NCBI GenBank assembly: GCA_050330195.1
Contig: JBHJOB010000037.1
Location: forward strand, 1 to 64,000
Origin: JAHQVI01 sp050330195
Lineage (GTDB): Bacteria > Pseudomonadota > Alphaproteobacteria > Rhizobiales > Rhodomicrobiaceae
Length of the DNA: 64,000 nt
Reading direction: 5' to 3'
Shown: piece by piece, positions 20,334 through 30,681 of the stretch
Layout of the letters: each line of letters opens with the position of its first letter
Position numbering within the stretch: the first letter of the stretch is position 1
The notes under the pieces: model-generated
Told to the model about the DNA's origin: nothing
The model's database searches: none
What the model saw: only the letters and a program-made list of their open reading frames with translations
Program-made: the position numbers and the translations under genes

Positions 20334-20376
20334 ATTCACTCTGATATATTGAGTTAATTTTTAGGAGTGGTGCGTG

Positions 20377-20916
20377 ATGGCGACAAGCTGGTCTGCCGAT
20401 ACATTTGTCAAAGACATGAACTGCTTCGCGACGCCCTATCGGCTGCCCATTTACGCGCAACCACGCCATGGCCGCTCCGCCAGGACGCTGCCCACCGATT
20501 TTCCGGACTATCTGGTGTATGTGACACGCGAAACGCTGCTCGGCGGGACGACGTCTCTCAGCCGCGTTTCCGACGACACGCACAATTTTTTCCTGCAGGC
20601 CCGTCAGATGATGGCGGCTGACAGAATGATGCGTGCTTTCTTTCCATGGGCCGCTCCATCGGCCACCGCAAAATGGCCCTTCGCCAGTTCGGCGTCTCTG
20701 ACGCTTCCTGCGCCGCAAGCGATGCAGCTGCTCCCTTATTTTGGCAACTTGAGCGCAATCTCGCCCAAAACACAACAGAAGCATGCGGCAGTCTTCCCCG
20801 ATCCGTTCGGAAGCTTCAATTCGACCGCTCCGGTTTTCGCAGCGTTCATGTCCGCCTCGGCAGCCGCTCTCGCAGCCACGCCTTCACTGTTCCAGAGCGC
20901 ACCCACATTCGTCTGA
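20377..20916 (+). CDS. Hypothetical Ala/Pro/Phe-rich protein
   Basis: The 179-residue product matches no family I recognise. The N-terminal third is polar (MATSWSADTFVKDMNCFATP), the middle has a short helix (NFFLQARQMMAADRMMRAFF), and the last third is rich in Ala, Ser, Phe and Pro with no charged runs. No signal peptide or clear transmembrane segment. AGGAG precedes the start; GTG at 20374 is an alternative. A strong inverted repeat overlaps its likely promoter, so it is probably repressed by a dedicated regulator. A granule- or surface-associated role would fit the composition but is a guess. Confidence 0.65.
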   Translation: MATSWSADTFVKDMNCFATPYRLPIYAQPRHGRSARTLPTDFPDYLVYVTRETLLGGTTSLSRVSDDTHNFFLQARQMMAADRMMRAFFPWAAPSATAKWPFASSASLTLPAPQAMQLLPYFGNLSAISPKTQQKHAAVFPDPFGSFNSTAPVFAAFMSASAAALAATPSLFQSAPTFV

Positions 20917-20980
20917 TCGGCGCAATCCCGGCTGACCGCACTGCAGCGTGAACGATGCAGCAGCCGGCCGCTCTGGATGA

Positions 20981-21226
20981 TCAGGACTTCTTGTCAGGCG
21001 TCTGCGACTGGCTGGATTTCTTGCGCTCCGGCTTCTTTCGGCAGAACGAGGAGACCTCTCTACCCTTGGAGGTCGTGTAGCTATTGACCCATGAGCAGCG
21101 CTCGTGGCTTTCGCAAACAGTCTGCTCCAGTCCCTTGCATTCGGATGAAGCCTGCGCGTTGATGGGTGCGGCGACGCAGCCAGCCGCCAACGCTGCGAGG
21201 ACGAAATTCCTGAAACTGATACGCAT
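20981..21226 (-). CDS. Small secreted Cys-rich protein
   Basis: The 81-residue precursor has a signal peptide (MRISFRNFVLAALAAGCVAA, cleavage near AQA-SS). The mature part has four Cys (SECKGLEQTVCESHERCSW and FCRKK) spaced to form two disulfides, and a basic Lys/Ser tail. AAAGGTGA lies 7 nt upstream. Repeat copy D lies directly upstream, so its promoter lies within or beyond the repeat. Function unknown. Confidence 0.72.
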   Translation of the reverse strand: MRISFRNFVLAALAAGCVAAPINAQASSECKGLEQTVCESHERCSWVNSYTTSKGREVSSFCRKKPERKKSSQSQTPDKKS

Positions 21227-21255
21227 AACAATCACCTTTTGCCGTTCCTGCATTG

Positions 21256-21362
21256 CTAGGGCGAGATCCGATAAAATGGAGACCATCTTGTCGGAAAAAT
21301 CGATCTGGAAACAAACAGATGCAGATCAGGATCGTTTCGTTAAGAAGTGCTCCTGATCTAGC
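21256..21362 (+). repeat. Dispersed TAGAGCGAGATCC element, copy D
   Basis: A copy bounded by CTAG on both sides (CTAGGGCGAGATCC at the left, CTGATCTAG at the right). It lacks the central GC hairpin but has a strong end hairpin: AGATCAGGATC pairs with a near-perfect partner ending GATCT. It lies between the Cys-rich gene and the DsbA-fold isomerase gene. Confidence 0.85.
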
Positions 21363-21377
21363 ACAGCAGGGACGGCC

Positions 21378-22028
21378 TCAATATCGCGGCGATTGCGCAT
21401 GCGTAGTTACCCAGTCGTCGCCAAGGGTCGTCTCGTGATCCAGCGCCCAGTTCAGCGCGCGCTCCAGCCGGTCATCCCCCCAGAACATTTCCCCGCCTCT
21501 GGTCACGAAAGTCGGCGCGCCGAATATCTCCAACGAAGCGGCCTTTTCCGTTTGCGCCCGCAACGCATCCTTCACGGTCTGGTCCTGCAAGCGCGCAAGC
21601 AGGGCGTCCGGCTCCTGGCCGACGGCGGCAACCGCTTTCGCCAACGTCGCCTCATCGGAAATATCCGCACCATCGCGGAACTGCAGCAGATACACTTCCC
21701 GCGTATAGGCGGGGGCCCAGCCTTCCTCCGCCGCGACAATCCCTAGCCGTGCCGCCTTGAGGCTGTTTTGCGGGAAAGTGCTGCCCATCTTGAATGGGAG
21801 GCCACGCTCGGCGCAAAGGCGCTCGATGTCGCGGACCATGTACCGCCCCTTATTGGGGTAGAGGTTGAACGGCGAACTTACCCAGCCCTGCGCCTGGAAA
21901 ATCGGTCCCAGTAGAAATGGCTTCCAATCCAGCACCACCCCCATATCCTTCGCGAGCGGCTCGATCCGCATTGCCGTCAAATAGGAATAGGTCGAAGCGA
22001 AGTCGTACCAGAATTCCAGCTTTGCCAT
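21378..22028 (-). CDS. 2-hydroxychromene-2-carboxylate isomerase-like (DsbA/kappa-GST fold)
   Basis: The 216-residue product starts MAKLEFWYDFASTYSYL, the signature of the HCCA isomerase/kappa-GST group: Ser replaces the CxxC of DsbA and binds glutathione. GAPTFV carries the cis-Pro. Founding members isomerise naphthalene catabolites; many others are general glutathione-dependent enzymes, so the substrate is open and no aromatic catabolism genes are near. GGGAGG precedes the start, clearly fixing it over a 20-residue longer frame. Confidence 0.88.
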   Translation of the reverse strand: MAKLEFWYDFASTYSYLTAMRIEPLAKDMGVVLDWKPFLLGPIFQAQGWVSSPFNLYPNKGRYMVRDIERLCAERGLPFKMGSTFPQNSLKAARLGIVAAEEGWAPAYTREVYLLQFRDGADISDEATLAKAVAAVGQEPDALLARLQDQTVKDALRAQTEKAASLEIFGAPTFVTRGGEMFWGDDRLERALNWALDHETTLGDDWVTTHAQSPRY

Positions 22029-22228
22029 CAGCGCCTCCCATGGTCCAAGCGGGCTGGCCAGCGGAAAATGCCGCCCGCTTTTCCTCATCCCGCTCCAGAT
22101 TGCAGCTTTTACCGATCTTATGCGGGCCTGCGCCGACCGTATATGTCAAATACCTTGCGGCCCCATCGTCCGGCCTCCTATAAACGCGGCGGCAGAATTC
22201 GCGCGACCAACAAGAAAGTCCCTTGCCC

Positions 22229-23452
<1,224 letters not shown>

Positions 23453-23541
23453 TCCGCGCCGCGACCGGAACCGCGCCGCTGGTACAGCACTTATTAACTC
23501 CGTCGGGCGCGCCTTGCGCCCGGCGACACTGGAGGGCGGTC

Positions 23542-24591
23542 ATGCGGGTCAATTCCTGCGACAATTGCGGTGCGGCGGTATATTTCGAAAATGTAGTCTG
23601 CGAAAATTGCAACAATGCGCTCGGCTTCGATCCGAGCCACCGTGAGATGCGGACTCTTTATCCGAACGGAAACGGGCATCTCGCAACAAAAGCGCAGCGC
23701 GATCTGCCGAAGGTCTATTGCGCCAACTACGAACATCATGTCTGCAACTGGCTCGTTCCCGAGAGCGCGCAAGGTTCGCTATGCGTCAGCTGCGGTCTGA
23801 ATGAAACGATCCCCGACCTGACGGTGCCTGAGAATATCGAACATTGGTTCGAGTTCGAAAAGGCCAAACGCCGGCTGATATATGCATTGCTGAAGCTCGG
23901 CCTGCCGATCGGGAATGCAGGCAGCGCAAGCGACGCGCCCCCCTTGTCTTTCGCGATCGTCGACAGCGAGAAAACCGGTCATCAGAACGGTCTGATCACG
24001 CTCAATCTCAAGGAAGCCGACCCAGCGATCCGCGAGCGCACCCGTGAGCAGATGAACGAACCTTACCGGACTTTGCTCGGCCACGTCCGGCACGAAAGCG
24101 GCCATTATTACTGGATGTCGCTGGTCAACAACGATCGCTGGCTACCCCGCTTCAGGGAGCTGTTCGGCGATGAAACCCTGGATTATGGCGAAGCGCTCCA
24201 AGCCTATCATCAGAACGGTCCGAATGCAGACTGGACTCAGAATTTCATCTCGGCCTATGCGACCGCGCATCCCTGGGAGGACTGGGCCGAAAGCTGGGCG
24301 CATTATCTGCACATGGTCGAAGCGCTGGAGACGGCGGTCGACTATCGGATCGATCCGACGCTGCCGGCCACAAAGCAGCGTCGCTCATGGTTTTCGCCGC
24401 AACCGGGCGATCCTTTCAAAGCGTCCAGCGCCAAGCCGCTCATCGATCGCTGGATACCCCTCGCCATCGCCATGAACAGCCTGAACCGCAGCATGGGGCT
24501 GTCGGATTTCTATCCGTTCGTGATCTCTCCTTCGGCAGCGGCCAAGCTTGAGTTCATCCATGACCTGATCAGGTCCGCGCGAGTTCGGTGA
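23542..24591 (+). CDS. Putative zinc-binding metallopeptidase (Peptidase_Mx type)
   Basis: The 349-residue product has an N-terminal zinc-ribbon-like part with CDNCG, CENCN, and later CVSCG, then a domain with HVRHESGHYYW (about residues 182-192), a HExxH-like pattern read as HESGH, and a further WEDWAESWAHYLH that may carry the third ligand. This matches the DUF2248/Peptidase_Mx group of cytosolic proteins with unproven protease activity. GGAGGG 6 nt before the ATG fixes the start. Monocistronic. Confidence 0.85.
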   Translation: MRVNSCDNCGAAVYFENVVCENCNNALGFDPSHREMRTLYPNGNGHLATKAQRDLPKVYCANYEHHVCNWLVPESAQGSLCVSCGLNETIPDLTVPENIEHWFEFEKAKRRLIYALLKLGLPIGNAGSASDAPPLSFAIVDSEKTGHQNGLITLNLKEADPAIRERTREQMNEPYRTLLGHVRHESGHYYWMSLVNNDRWLPRFRELFGDETLDYGEALQAYHQNGPNADWTQNFISAYATAHPWEDWAESWAHYLHMVEALETAVDYRIDPTLPATKQRRSWFSPQPGDPFKASSAKPLIDRWIPLAIAMNSLNRSMGLSDFYPFVISPSAAAKLEFIHDLIRSARVR

Positions 24592-24763
24592 CCGTGCGGC
24601 AAGCCACTCAGGCGAAGGCGAATGGCGAGAATGAGAGAGGATCGAGAACGGCTAATGCGGCCAGTGTGGCTTGGCAATATCACGGTCGCACTTCATTCGG
24701 GATAACTATCCACGACTCCCCGATTTCGGTGAATTCGAAGCTCGATTTTGTCATTCATGCGGC

Positions 24764-24769
24764 TATAAT
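24764..24769 (+). promoter_or_regulatory. -10 box of a probably leaderless mRNA
   Basis: A perfect TATAAT ends 6 nt before the ATG of the GNAT gene, so transcription would begin at or within a base or two of the start codon. No SD precedes that ATG. Confidence 0.5.
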
Positions 24770-24775
24770 CGAGCC

Positions 24776-25306
24776 ATGGGGAGTCATCGAGTAAAAATCC
24801 GGGAAGCAACCCGAGCAGACGCCACCGCAATTTCCCGCGTCCATGACGACGCATGGCGCTCGACCTATCAAGGCATCATCCCTCACCTTTACCTGCAGAA
24901 ATTGATTGCACGCCGGGGCCCGGCCTGGTGGGACCACTATCTGAGCCGGACCCGCTCGGGAATACTGGTTCTGACCTTCGATGGCGTGGTTCAAGGTTAC
25001 GCATCCTACGGGGCCGCCCGCGTTCCACGACGCTCCCGCGCGGGCGAGATCTTCGAGTTGTATCTCGCGCCATCCTTTCAGGGTCTCGGCTTCGGCAAGC
25101 AGCTATTCGTGGCGACGCGGCAAAAACTGATCAATCAGGGGTGGCGGAGCCTGCTGGTCTGGGCGCTCGCCGACAATGAAGGCGCTTGCGAGTTCTACAG
25201 CTATCTCGGCGGCCGCCGCTGCGCGAGCACGCCGGAGCGTTACGGCGACGTGACGTTGCACCGTGTCGCCTTCTTCTGGGAGCCTGTTCGTCGCCCCGCT
25301 AGATAA
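24776..25306 (+). CDS. GNAT-family N-acetyltransferase
   Basis: The 176-residue product starts at MGSHRVKIREATRADATAI, a typical GNAT opening, with the acetyl-CoA loop in FELYLAPSFQGLGFGKQLF (Q-x-x-G-x-G/A) and a C-terminal ADNEGACEFYSYLGG. The acceptor is unknown. A longer in-frame extension (to 24671) is not family-like. The 3' end overlaps the convergent glyoxalase-like gene by 8 nt. A perfect TATAAT 6 nt upstream suggests a leaderless message. Confidence 0.88.
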   Translation: MGSHRVKIREATRADATAISRVHDDAWRSTYQGIIPHLYLQKLIARRGPAWWDHYLSRTRSGILVLTFDGVVQGYASYGAARVPRRSRAGEIFELYLAPSFQGLGFGKQLFVATRQKLINQGWRSLLVWALADNEGACEFYSYLGGRRCASTPERYGDVTLHRVAFFWEPVRRPAR

Positions 25307-25943
25307 TCCTGACGCCGGAAGGTGTGATAATCCGCGCCGAAAGCTCCGGCTTCTCTCCCTTCTCGCAGCTCACAAACCCGAATCCCGCCGAACACAGCGC
25401 GTGTAGCGCCTGATCAAGCCATTCCGGCTGCGGATGCCTCAGGATCAGCGTCTCCAGATCGCAGCCGACCGCCGCCATCCGCTCCCACGGCCGCGCCCCG
25501 CAATCCCACTCGATCAGATGCGGCACCGTCCCGCCGCCAGGAAGATGACCGTCGGCCGGAACGGTGAGCCGCCAGCTCAGTTCGCCCCGGCTCACCGATG
25601 TCACCTCTCCGAGCGGAACCGCCGCCGACTGAACGGCTGCGACGATGTCGGAAACACGCAGAACCCAGCAGATCAGGCGCGGCTCTTCCCTGAGCCGTGC
25701 CTGCATCTCCGGATCGTCCAGGGAATACCAGCGCGGCCGCCCCGGCGGGGGCGCAGCAGGATCAACGGCGATCACTTCGAGATAGGCGTTCGGCCCCAGA
25801 CGCATGAGCCGGTTATGCGTCCCCATCAGGGCGTGCTGGCCGCCGGGGCCGATTTCGACGCCCAGCCGCTCACGAACGAAGGCCTCGCCCTGCTCGAGAG
25901 TGGCCGCGCCAATGACGATATGATCCAGCACGCACGAAGTCAC
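25299..25943 (-). CDS. Glyoxalase-like domain protein (VOC superfamily)
   Basis: The 214-residue product begins LDHIVIGAATLEQGEAFV and ends in a second half-domain with LETLILRHP, the layout of the Glyoxalase_3 group. Substrate unknown. The start is GTG with AAGGAG 7 nt ahead; that SD directly follows the end of repeat copy E, so the 5' UTR of this gene comes from the repeat. Convergent with the GNAT gene. Confidence 0.85.
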   Translation of the reverse strand: MTSCVLDHIVIGAATLEQGEAFVRERLGVEIGPGGQHALMGTHNRLMRLGPNAYLEVIAVDPAAPPPGRPRWYSLDDPEMQARLREEPRLICWVLRVSDIVAAVQSAAVPLGEVTSVSRGELSWRLTVPADGHLPGGGTVPHLIEWDCGARPWERMAAVGCDLETLILRHPQPEWLDQALHALCSAGFGFVSCEKGEKPELSARIITPSGVRII

Positions 25944-25949
25944 CGATAT

Positions 25950-26075
25950 CTCCTTGGATCAGGATTGGGTCCCGAAAGAGTCCTGATCTGCATTTGTTTG
26001 TTTCCGGTTCGATCTTTCGAAAGGCTTGTTCTCGCGAAGGCGAGGATGGTTCGCATTTTATCGGATCTCGCTCTA
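25950..26075 (-). repeat. Dispersed TAGAGCGAGATCC element, copy E
   Basis: Read on the minus strand: TAGAGCGAGATCC start, GC hairpin CTCGCCTTCGCGAG in the middle, and end hairpin GATCAGGA/TCCTGATC. Its TAG is the stop codon of the DUF255 gene and its end abuts the SD of the glyoxalase-like gene. Opposite in orientation to copy I near 60.9 kb. Confidence 0.88.
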
Positions 26076-28103
26076 GGCCGAGTGAACGATGCGATCTGAC
26101 CGCAATATCCCCAGCAGGGATTCGGCGTCCGTTACGGGTGGCGAGCATTGCGGACCGACGCAAACATAGGCGGTCGCCCGCCCCTCGACGGCCCTCTTTC
26201 CGAATGCCGGCGAAGATTGGCTCACTTTCGCATCTTCAGGAAGCCATTCTATCACAAATCCGGGCAGGGAAATGTGGGCAAGCGCGTCGCGAAGAGCCTC
26301 CTCGCCGCTTCCTCGGATGAGCACGACATGGCGCGGCGTCAGATGGTCCGCGAGCGCGCTGAAATAGCCCGTATGGAAGCTGGCGAACCGGATCGCCTCG
26401 CCCGCCAGCCCCTTCCGAAGCGCCTCGGCCGTCGAGCGGTAGCGTTCTTTGCCCGTCATGAGATAGAGGGCGGCCAGATTGCCGAGCATGATCGCGTTGG
26501 CGTTCGGGGTCGCGTCGTCGCGCGCAGACAAGGTGCGGACCATGATGTCGGTCGTATCCGCTGCCGAAAGATAGTAGCCGCCCTGAGGGTCCGCCCAATA
26601 CTGATCCTGCATCGTCTGCGCCCAGCGTTCGGCGTCAGCGAGACGGGCCTTGTCGCCTCGGGCGCGATAGAGCGCCAGCGCGGCGCCGATCATGTTGGCA
26701 TAGTCGCTTGCAACAGCGGGCGTCTTGGCGTTTCCGGCACGGTAGCTGTGTAGAAGTCGGCCACCACGCTCCATCCGGTCGGTCACGAATGCGAAGCAGG
26801 TCTCGGCGGCGGCGATCCAGTCCGGCCGGCCGAAGGCCTGTCCCGCATTCGTCAGAGCGGAGATCGCCAGCCCGTTCCAGTCCGCCAGAACCTTGTCGTC
26901 CCAGCCGGGTGCGACACGGGCCTTGCGTTTCTCGAAAAGGACGGCGCGCAGTTCGTCGAGCTTCTCCTCTTCGGCCGGAGACAGAAGCTCCATCGCATGA
27001 AGGCGGTTCGGGATATTCGCGCCTTGCCAGTTCCCCTCCTCGCTGATGTCATACACCTCGCAGAAGAACGCACCGTCCTTCTCGCCGAGCGCGTCGATCA
27101 CCTCATCGCGGGTCCAGACATAGAACTTGCCTTCGACACCCTCGGAATCGGCATCATAAGAAGACGCAAAGCCGTCATCCGGGGCGATCATCTCCCGCAG
27201 CAGCCATTCGGCCGTCTCGGCCACGCGGATTTGCAGCAACGGGTGACGCCGCTCCTTCCAGACCTCCGTCATCAGGTCGATCAGCAGCGCATTGTCGTAA
27301 AGCATCTTCTCGAAATGCGGCACCAGCCAGCGTTCATCGACCGAATAGCGCGCGAAACCGCCGCCTAGATGGTCGTAGATGCCTCCCTGCGCGATATGCA
27401 GAAGCGACTGCTCCACGCCATCGACACAGGAAGCGATGCCGTTCTGGAGACCAAGCTTCCACAGGAAGCCGAGAATGACGCAGTTCGGGAATTTTGGCGC
27501 CCCCATGAGACCGCCATTGTCAGGGTCGATCGCCTGGCTGAGCCGCCCTGCCAGATCGGCCAGCGTAATCTCGTTCAAATTGTCTTCCGCCGCCGGCTCC
27601 ATGCGCGGCTGGACAGCGGCGCGAAGCTGATCGGCATTGCTGCGAACCTTTTCCCGCTCCTCGCGATAGACCCGGCTGATTTCGCGCAGCACATGGCTGA
27701 AGGGCGCACGGCCGTAGATGGCCTCTTTCGGAAAGTATGTGCCGCCCCAGAAGGGCTCGCCTTCCGGCGTCAGGAACATTGTCAGCGGCCAGCCGCCCTG
27801 CTCGCCGAGATGATGCAGCGCGTTCATGTACAGCGCGTCCACATCCGGGCGCTCCTCGCGGTCCACCTTCACGTTGACGAACAATTCGTTCATCAGGCGC
27901 GCAGTCCCTTCATCCTCAAAGCTTTCATGCGCCATGACGTGGCACCAGTGACAGGCGGCATAACCGACGGACAACAGCACCGGCTTGTCCAGCCGCCTAG
28001 CCTCCGCGAAGGCGTCATCTCCCCAGGGCCACCAGTGAACGGGGTTATCCTTGTGCTGGAGCAGATAGGGGCTGGTTTCTTCGCTTAGGCGGTTGTAGGA
28101 CAA
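26073..28103 (-). CDS. DUF255 / YyaL-type thioredoxin-fold protein
   Basis: The 676-residue product has an N-terminal thioredoxin-like domain with CHWC (SVGYAACHWCHVMAHESF, about residues 44-61) and a long alpha/alpha toroid region with FARYSVDERWLVPHFEKML. Homologues include YyaL and human SPATA20; function is unsettled. The start is TTG with AAAGGAG 8 nt upstream, which I accept since the sequence MSYNRLSEETSPYLLQH is the family N-terminus. Divergent from mnmE across 54 bp. Stop codon lies in repeat copy E. Confidence 0.92.
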   Translation of the reverse strand: MSYNRLSEETSPYLLQHKDNPVHWWPWGDDAFAEARRLDKPVLLSVGYAACHWCHVMAHESFEDEGTARLMNELFVNVKVDREERPDVDALYMNALHHLGEQGGWPLTMFLTPEGEPFWGGTYFPKEAIYGRAPFSHVLREISRVYREEREKVRSNADQLRAAVQPRMEPAAEDNLNEITLADLAGRLSQAIDPDNGGLMGAPKFPNCVILGFLWKLGLQNGIASCVDGVEQSLLHIAQGGIYDHLGGGFARYSVDERWLVPHFEKMLYDNALLIDLMTEVWKERRHPLLQIRVAETAEWLLREMIAPDDGFASSYDADSEGVEGKFYVWTRDEVIDALGEKDGAFFCEVYDISEEGNWQGANIPNRLHAMELLSPAEEEKLDELRAVLFEKRKARVAPGWDDKVLADWNGLAISALTNAGQAFGRPDWIAAAETCFAFVTDRMERGGRLLHSYRAGNAKTPAVASDYANMIGAALALYRARGDKARLADAERWAQTMQDQYWADPQGGYYLSAADTTDIMVRTLSARDDATPNANAIMLGNLAALYLMTGKERYRSTAEALRKGLAGEAIRFASFHTGYFSALADHLTPRHVVLIRGSGEEALRDALAHISLPGFVIEWLPEDAKVSQSSPAFGKRAVEGRATAYVCVGPQCSPPVTDAESLLGILRSDRIVHSA

Positions 28104-28157
28104 AACGCGCTCCTTTGAGTTTGCCGCGATTTTTATAACTTCAAGGACCCTTGTTCC

Positions 28158-29483
28158 GTGACGACCATCTACGCACTCTCAAGCGGGCATGGAAAGGCCG
28201 GCGTCGCGGTTATTCGCATCTCCGGACCGCAATCCGGGTCTGTGCTCCGGCGCTTAACGGGCGTGATAACGCGCCCGCGTTTCGTGAGCCTGAAGGCCAT
28301 CCGCGACCCCGCCAGCGGCGAGATCATCGACCGGAGCCTTATCATATGGTTTCCCGGACCCAAAAGTTTTACCGGGGAGGATATGGCCGAGCTGCATATA
28401 CACGGCGGGCGGGCAGTAACCGAGGCCGTTTTCACCGCATTAGCGGCATTCGAGGGGCTGCGACCCGCCGAACCGGGCGAGTTCGCACGCCGCGCCTTCG
28501 CCAACGGCAAGCTCGACCTGACGGAGGCAGAGGGTCTGGCCGACCTGATCGACGCGGAAACGGAGGCCCAGCGCCGGCAGGCCATGCGGCAGTCCGCCGG
28601 CGCATTACGGGCGCTTTACGACGGCTGGCGGTCGAGGCTGATCGAGGCTCTGGCGAGTATCGAGGCTGAACTGGACTTTTCCGACGAAGGCGATGTACCG
28701 GACGAGGTCGCGAATGCCTCGCGGTCGATCGTCGACGGCTTGCGCGATGAAATCACAGGGCACCTCGCGGACAAGCGCGGCGGCGAAATCCTCCGGGACG
28801 GACTTCGTGTCGTGATCGCCGGGCCGCCAAATGCCGGCAAGTCGAGCCTGATGAACGCGTTGGCACAACGGGATGTTGCCATTGTTTCCGCCGAAGCGGG
28901 TACGACAAGGGATGTTATCGAGGTGCGGCTGGATCTGGACGGTTATCCGGTCGTTCTCATGGATACGGCGGGAATCCACGAAGCAACCGGCGAAGTCGAG
29001 CAGGAAGGTATCCGGCGCGCGCTAGAGCGGGCAAAGGAGGCGGATCTGGTGCTCTGGCTCGGGGATGCGACCGATCCGGAGAGTGGCCCGCCCGCCAGTC
29101 TGGCAGCGGCGCATGGCGCACGGCTCCTCGATGCCGTGAACAAGATCGACCTTGCGTCCGACCATGTCGCCGCCCCGAACGCCCTGCCCCTGTCAGTCAA
29201 GACCGGAGCCGGTCTCGACAATCTTGTGGCGCGACTGAGCGAAGAGGTCCGGAATGCAGCGGACATAGGCGAAAGCCCCGCGATCACCCGCGCGCGCCAC
29301 CGTCGCGAACTGGAGCGGTGCGCCGCCGCCCTGACCCGCTTCCTCGATGGCAGCTTCAGCGAGTTGGAACTGAGAGCCGAGGATCTGCGCGGGGCCGCCA
29401 CAGCGCTTGGCCGTCTGACGGGCCGCGTCGATGTCGAGGATATTCTCGACAAGATCTTCGCAGATTTCTGCATCGGGAAATAG
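28158..29483 (+). CDS. mnmE: tRNA modification GTPase MnmE
   Basis: MnmE and MnmG together install the carboxymethylaminomethyl (or aminomethyl) group on U34 of tRNAs. The 441-residue product has the N-terminal folate-binding domain, a G domain with GPPNAGKSSL and DTAGIHE, and the C-terminal CIGK. The start is GTG. The gene is followed by a parS palindrome and then by an unrelated gene, so mnmE is separated from mnmG by about 1.2 kb. Confidence 0.97.
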   Translation: MTTIYALSSGHGKAGVAVIRISGPQSGSVLRRLTGVITRPRFVSLKAIRDPASGEIIDRSLIIWFPGPKSFTGEDMAELHIHGGRAVTEAVFTALAAFEGLRPAEPGEFARRAFANGKLDLTEAEGLADLIDAETEAQRRQAMRQSAGALRALYDGWRSRLIEALASIEAELDFSDEGDVPDEVANASRSIVDGLRDEITGHLADKRGGEILRDGLRVVIAGPPNAGKSSLMNALAQRDVAIVSAEAGTTRDVIEVRLDLDGYPVVLMDTAGIHEATGEVEQEGIRRALERAKEADLVLWLGDATDPESGPPASLAAAHGARLLDAVNKIDLASDHVAAPNALPLSVKTGAGLDNLVARLSEEVRNAADIGESPAITRARHRRELERCAAALTRFLDGSFSELELRAEDLRGAATALGRLTGRVDVEDILDKIFADFCIGK

Positions 29484-29498
29484 TGTCTCTCGGCGTAG

Positions 29499-29518
29499 CC
29501 GGTTTCACGTGAAACCGG
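29499..29518. promoter_or_regulatory. parS site downstream of mnmE
   Basis: A perfect 20-bp palindrome with the core GTTTCACGTGAAAC, identical to the parS core, 16 nt after the mnmE stop and about 3.8 kb from parA. This is the best of the three sites in the window and is probably bound by ParB. Confidence 0.9.
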
Positions 29519-29562
29519 CCTGCGTTAGGCTATTCCCTTTACGCAGACAATCGGAGGAAGGC

Positions 29563-30600
29563 GTGACTCAAAATGTCAAGCATTTGGGCAAGGCAACAGC
29601 TTCCGTACTGGCATTCAAGAAAAAGCCCCACCTGCTGGAGCGCATTCTCGCCCATGAATTCGATCAACCGGACGCGGAGATGCCGTTCTCCGAGAGGCTC
29701 GGCCGCGAAAATGGCTGGACGCCGGAGTTCACTGATGCCGTTATCGAGGAATATCGCCGTTTCGTTTACCTGATGTGCATAACCGGGCAGGAGCTCACGC
29801 CATCCGACGAGGTTGACCAGGCATGGCATCTCCATCTGGTTCATAGCCGGAATTATTGGGACGAGTTTTGCGGGAAAGTACTGCGGCGGCCACTTCATCA
29901 CGGGCCGACCCTAGGCGGCGCAGGCGAAGACCAGCGCTACAAAAGCAACTATGAGCGCACGCTGGAGCTTTACGAAACCGTCTTTAACCAGCCCGCCCCG
30001 GACGCGATCTGGCCGCCTGCCTCCGTCCGCTTCGAATGGACCAGCCATATGGTCCGCACCAACACGCTGTTGTTTGCTATTGAACCGAGGGGGCCGGATG
30101 GCACGGTGAACAATCTCCGAACCCAGATCGACAGGCTATATTGGATTACGTTCGCATCGGGGATTGCGATAGGCGTCGCAGTATACAAGCTGGGACTGAC
30201 GGCGGACCAGGCATGGCCGTTCATCATCATCCCGGTCCTTGCAGTCATGGCTGGATTTGCCCTGCAGAACGGCATCGGTGAAAGCAAACAGGCTCTGATT
30301 ACGCCAGATACCTGGCTTCGCAGACGATCCCGGAAGACCATCCAGCAACCGCATCATGGGTATGACGTCAGCTACATGCTCACTGGCGCTGACAAAGTAT
30401 CCGCCATCAGGATCTCGAAGGCCAAATTCGTCAAAAGCAGAGCCGGCAGAAAGGGTGGCTGGTCACCAGCATTTGGAGGCACTGGTTGCGGTGGACATGG
30501 TGGATATTCCTTGGGAGGCGGCGGTTGCGGAGGAGGAGGTGGTGGTGGATGCGGCTTCCATAAAAATGATCCTGGTCCAGCCCTGCGTAACCAATGGTGA
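29563..30600 (+). CDS. Gly/Cys-rich-tailed membrane protein (TIGR04222 / glycine-rich domain type)
   Basis: The 345-residue product has an N-terminal helical domain with SDEVDQAWHLHLVHSRNYW, seen in glycine-rich-domain proteins, then two adjacent membrane spans (about residues 195-240) and a C-terminal low-complexity tail of Gly and Cys (GGTGCGGHGG and GGGGCGGGGGG). This is the layout of TIGR04222-type membrane proteins. Function unknown. The start is GTG with GGAGG 6-7 nt ahead. It interrupts the mnmE-mnmG order that is otherwise conserved. Confidence 0.8.
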   Translation: MTQNVKHLGKATASVLAFKKKPHLLERILAHEFDQPDAEMPFSERLGRENGWTPEFTDAVIEEYRRFVYLMCITGQELTPSDEVDQAWHLHLVHSRNYWDEFCGKVLRRPLHHGPTLGGAGEDQRYKSNYERTLELYETVFNQPAPDAIWPPASVRFEWTSHMVRTNTLLFAIEPRGPDGTVNNLRTQIDRLYWITFASGIAIGVAVYKLGLTADQAWPFIIIPVLAVMAGFALQNGIGESKQALITPDTWLRRRSRKTIQQPHHGYDVSYMLTGADKVSAIRISKAKFVKSRAGRKGGWSPAFGGTGCGGHGGYSLGGGGCGGGGGGGCGFHKNDPGPALRNQW

Positions 30601-30681
30601 CTACGCTTTGACGCGCTGAGCGGAAACAAGTAATCTCCGCCGCAAGTTTCCCGAATTTCCTGGCAGGACGAGCGCGGGCTT

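Noticed and set aside
21081..21356. Short frames such as MVSILSDLAL... within repeat copies
   Set aside because: They are translations of the dispersed element and recur with it; no SD or family support.
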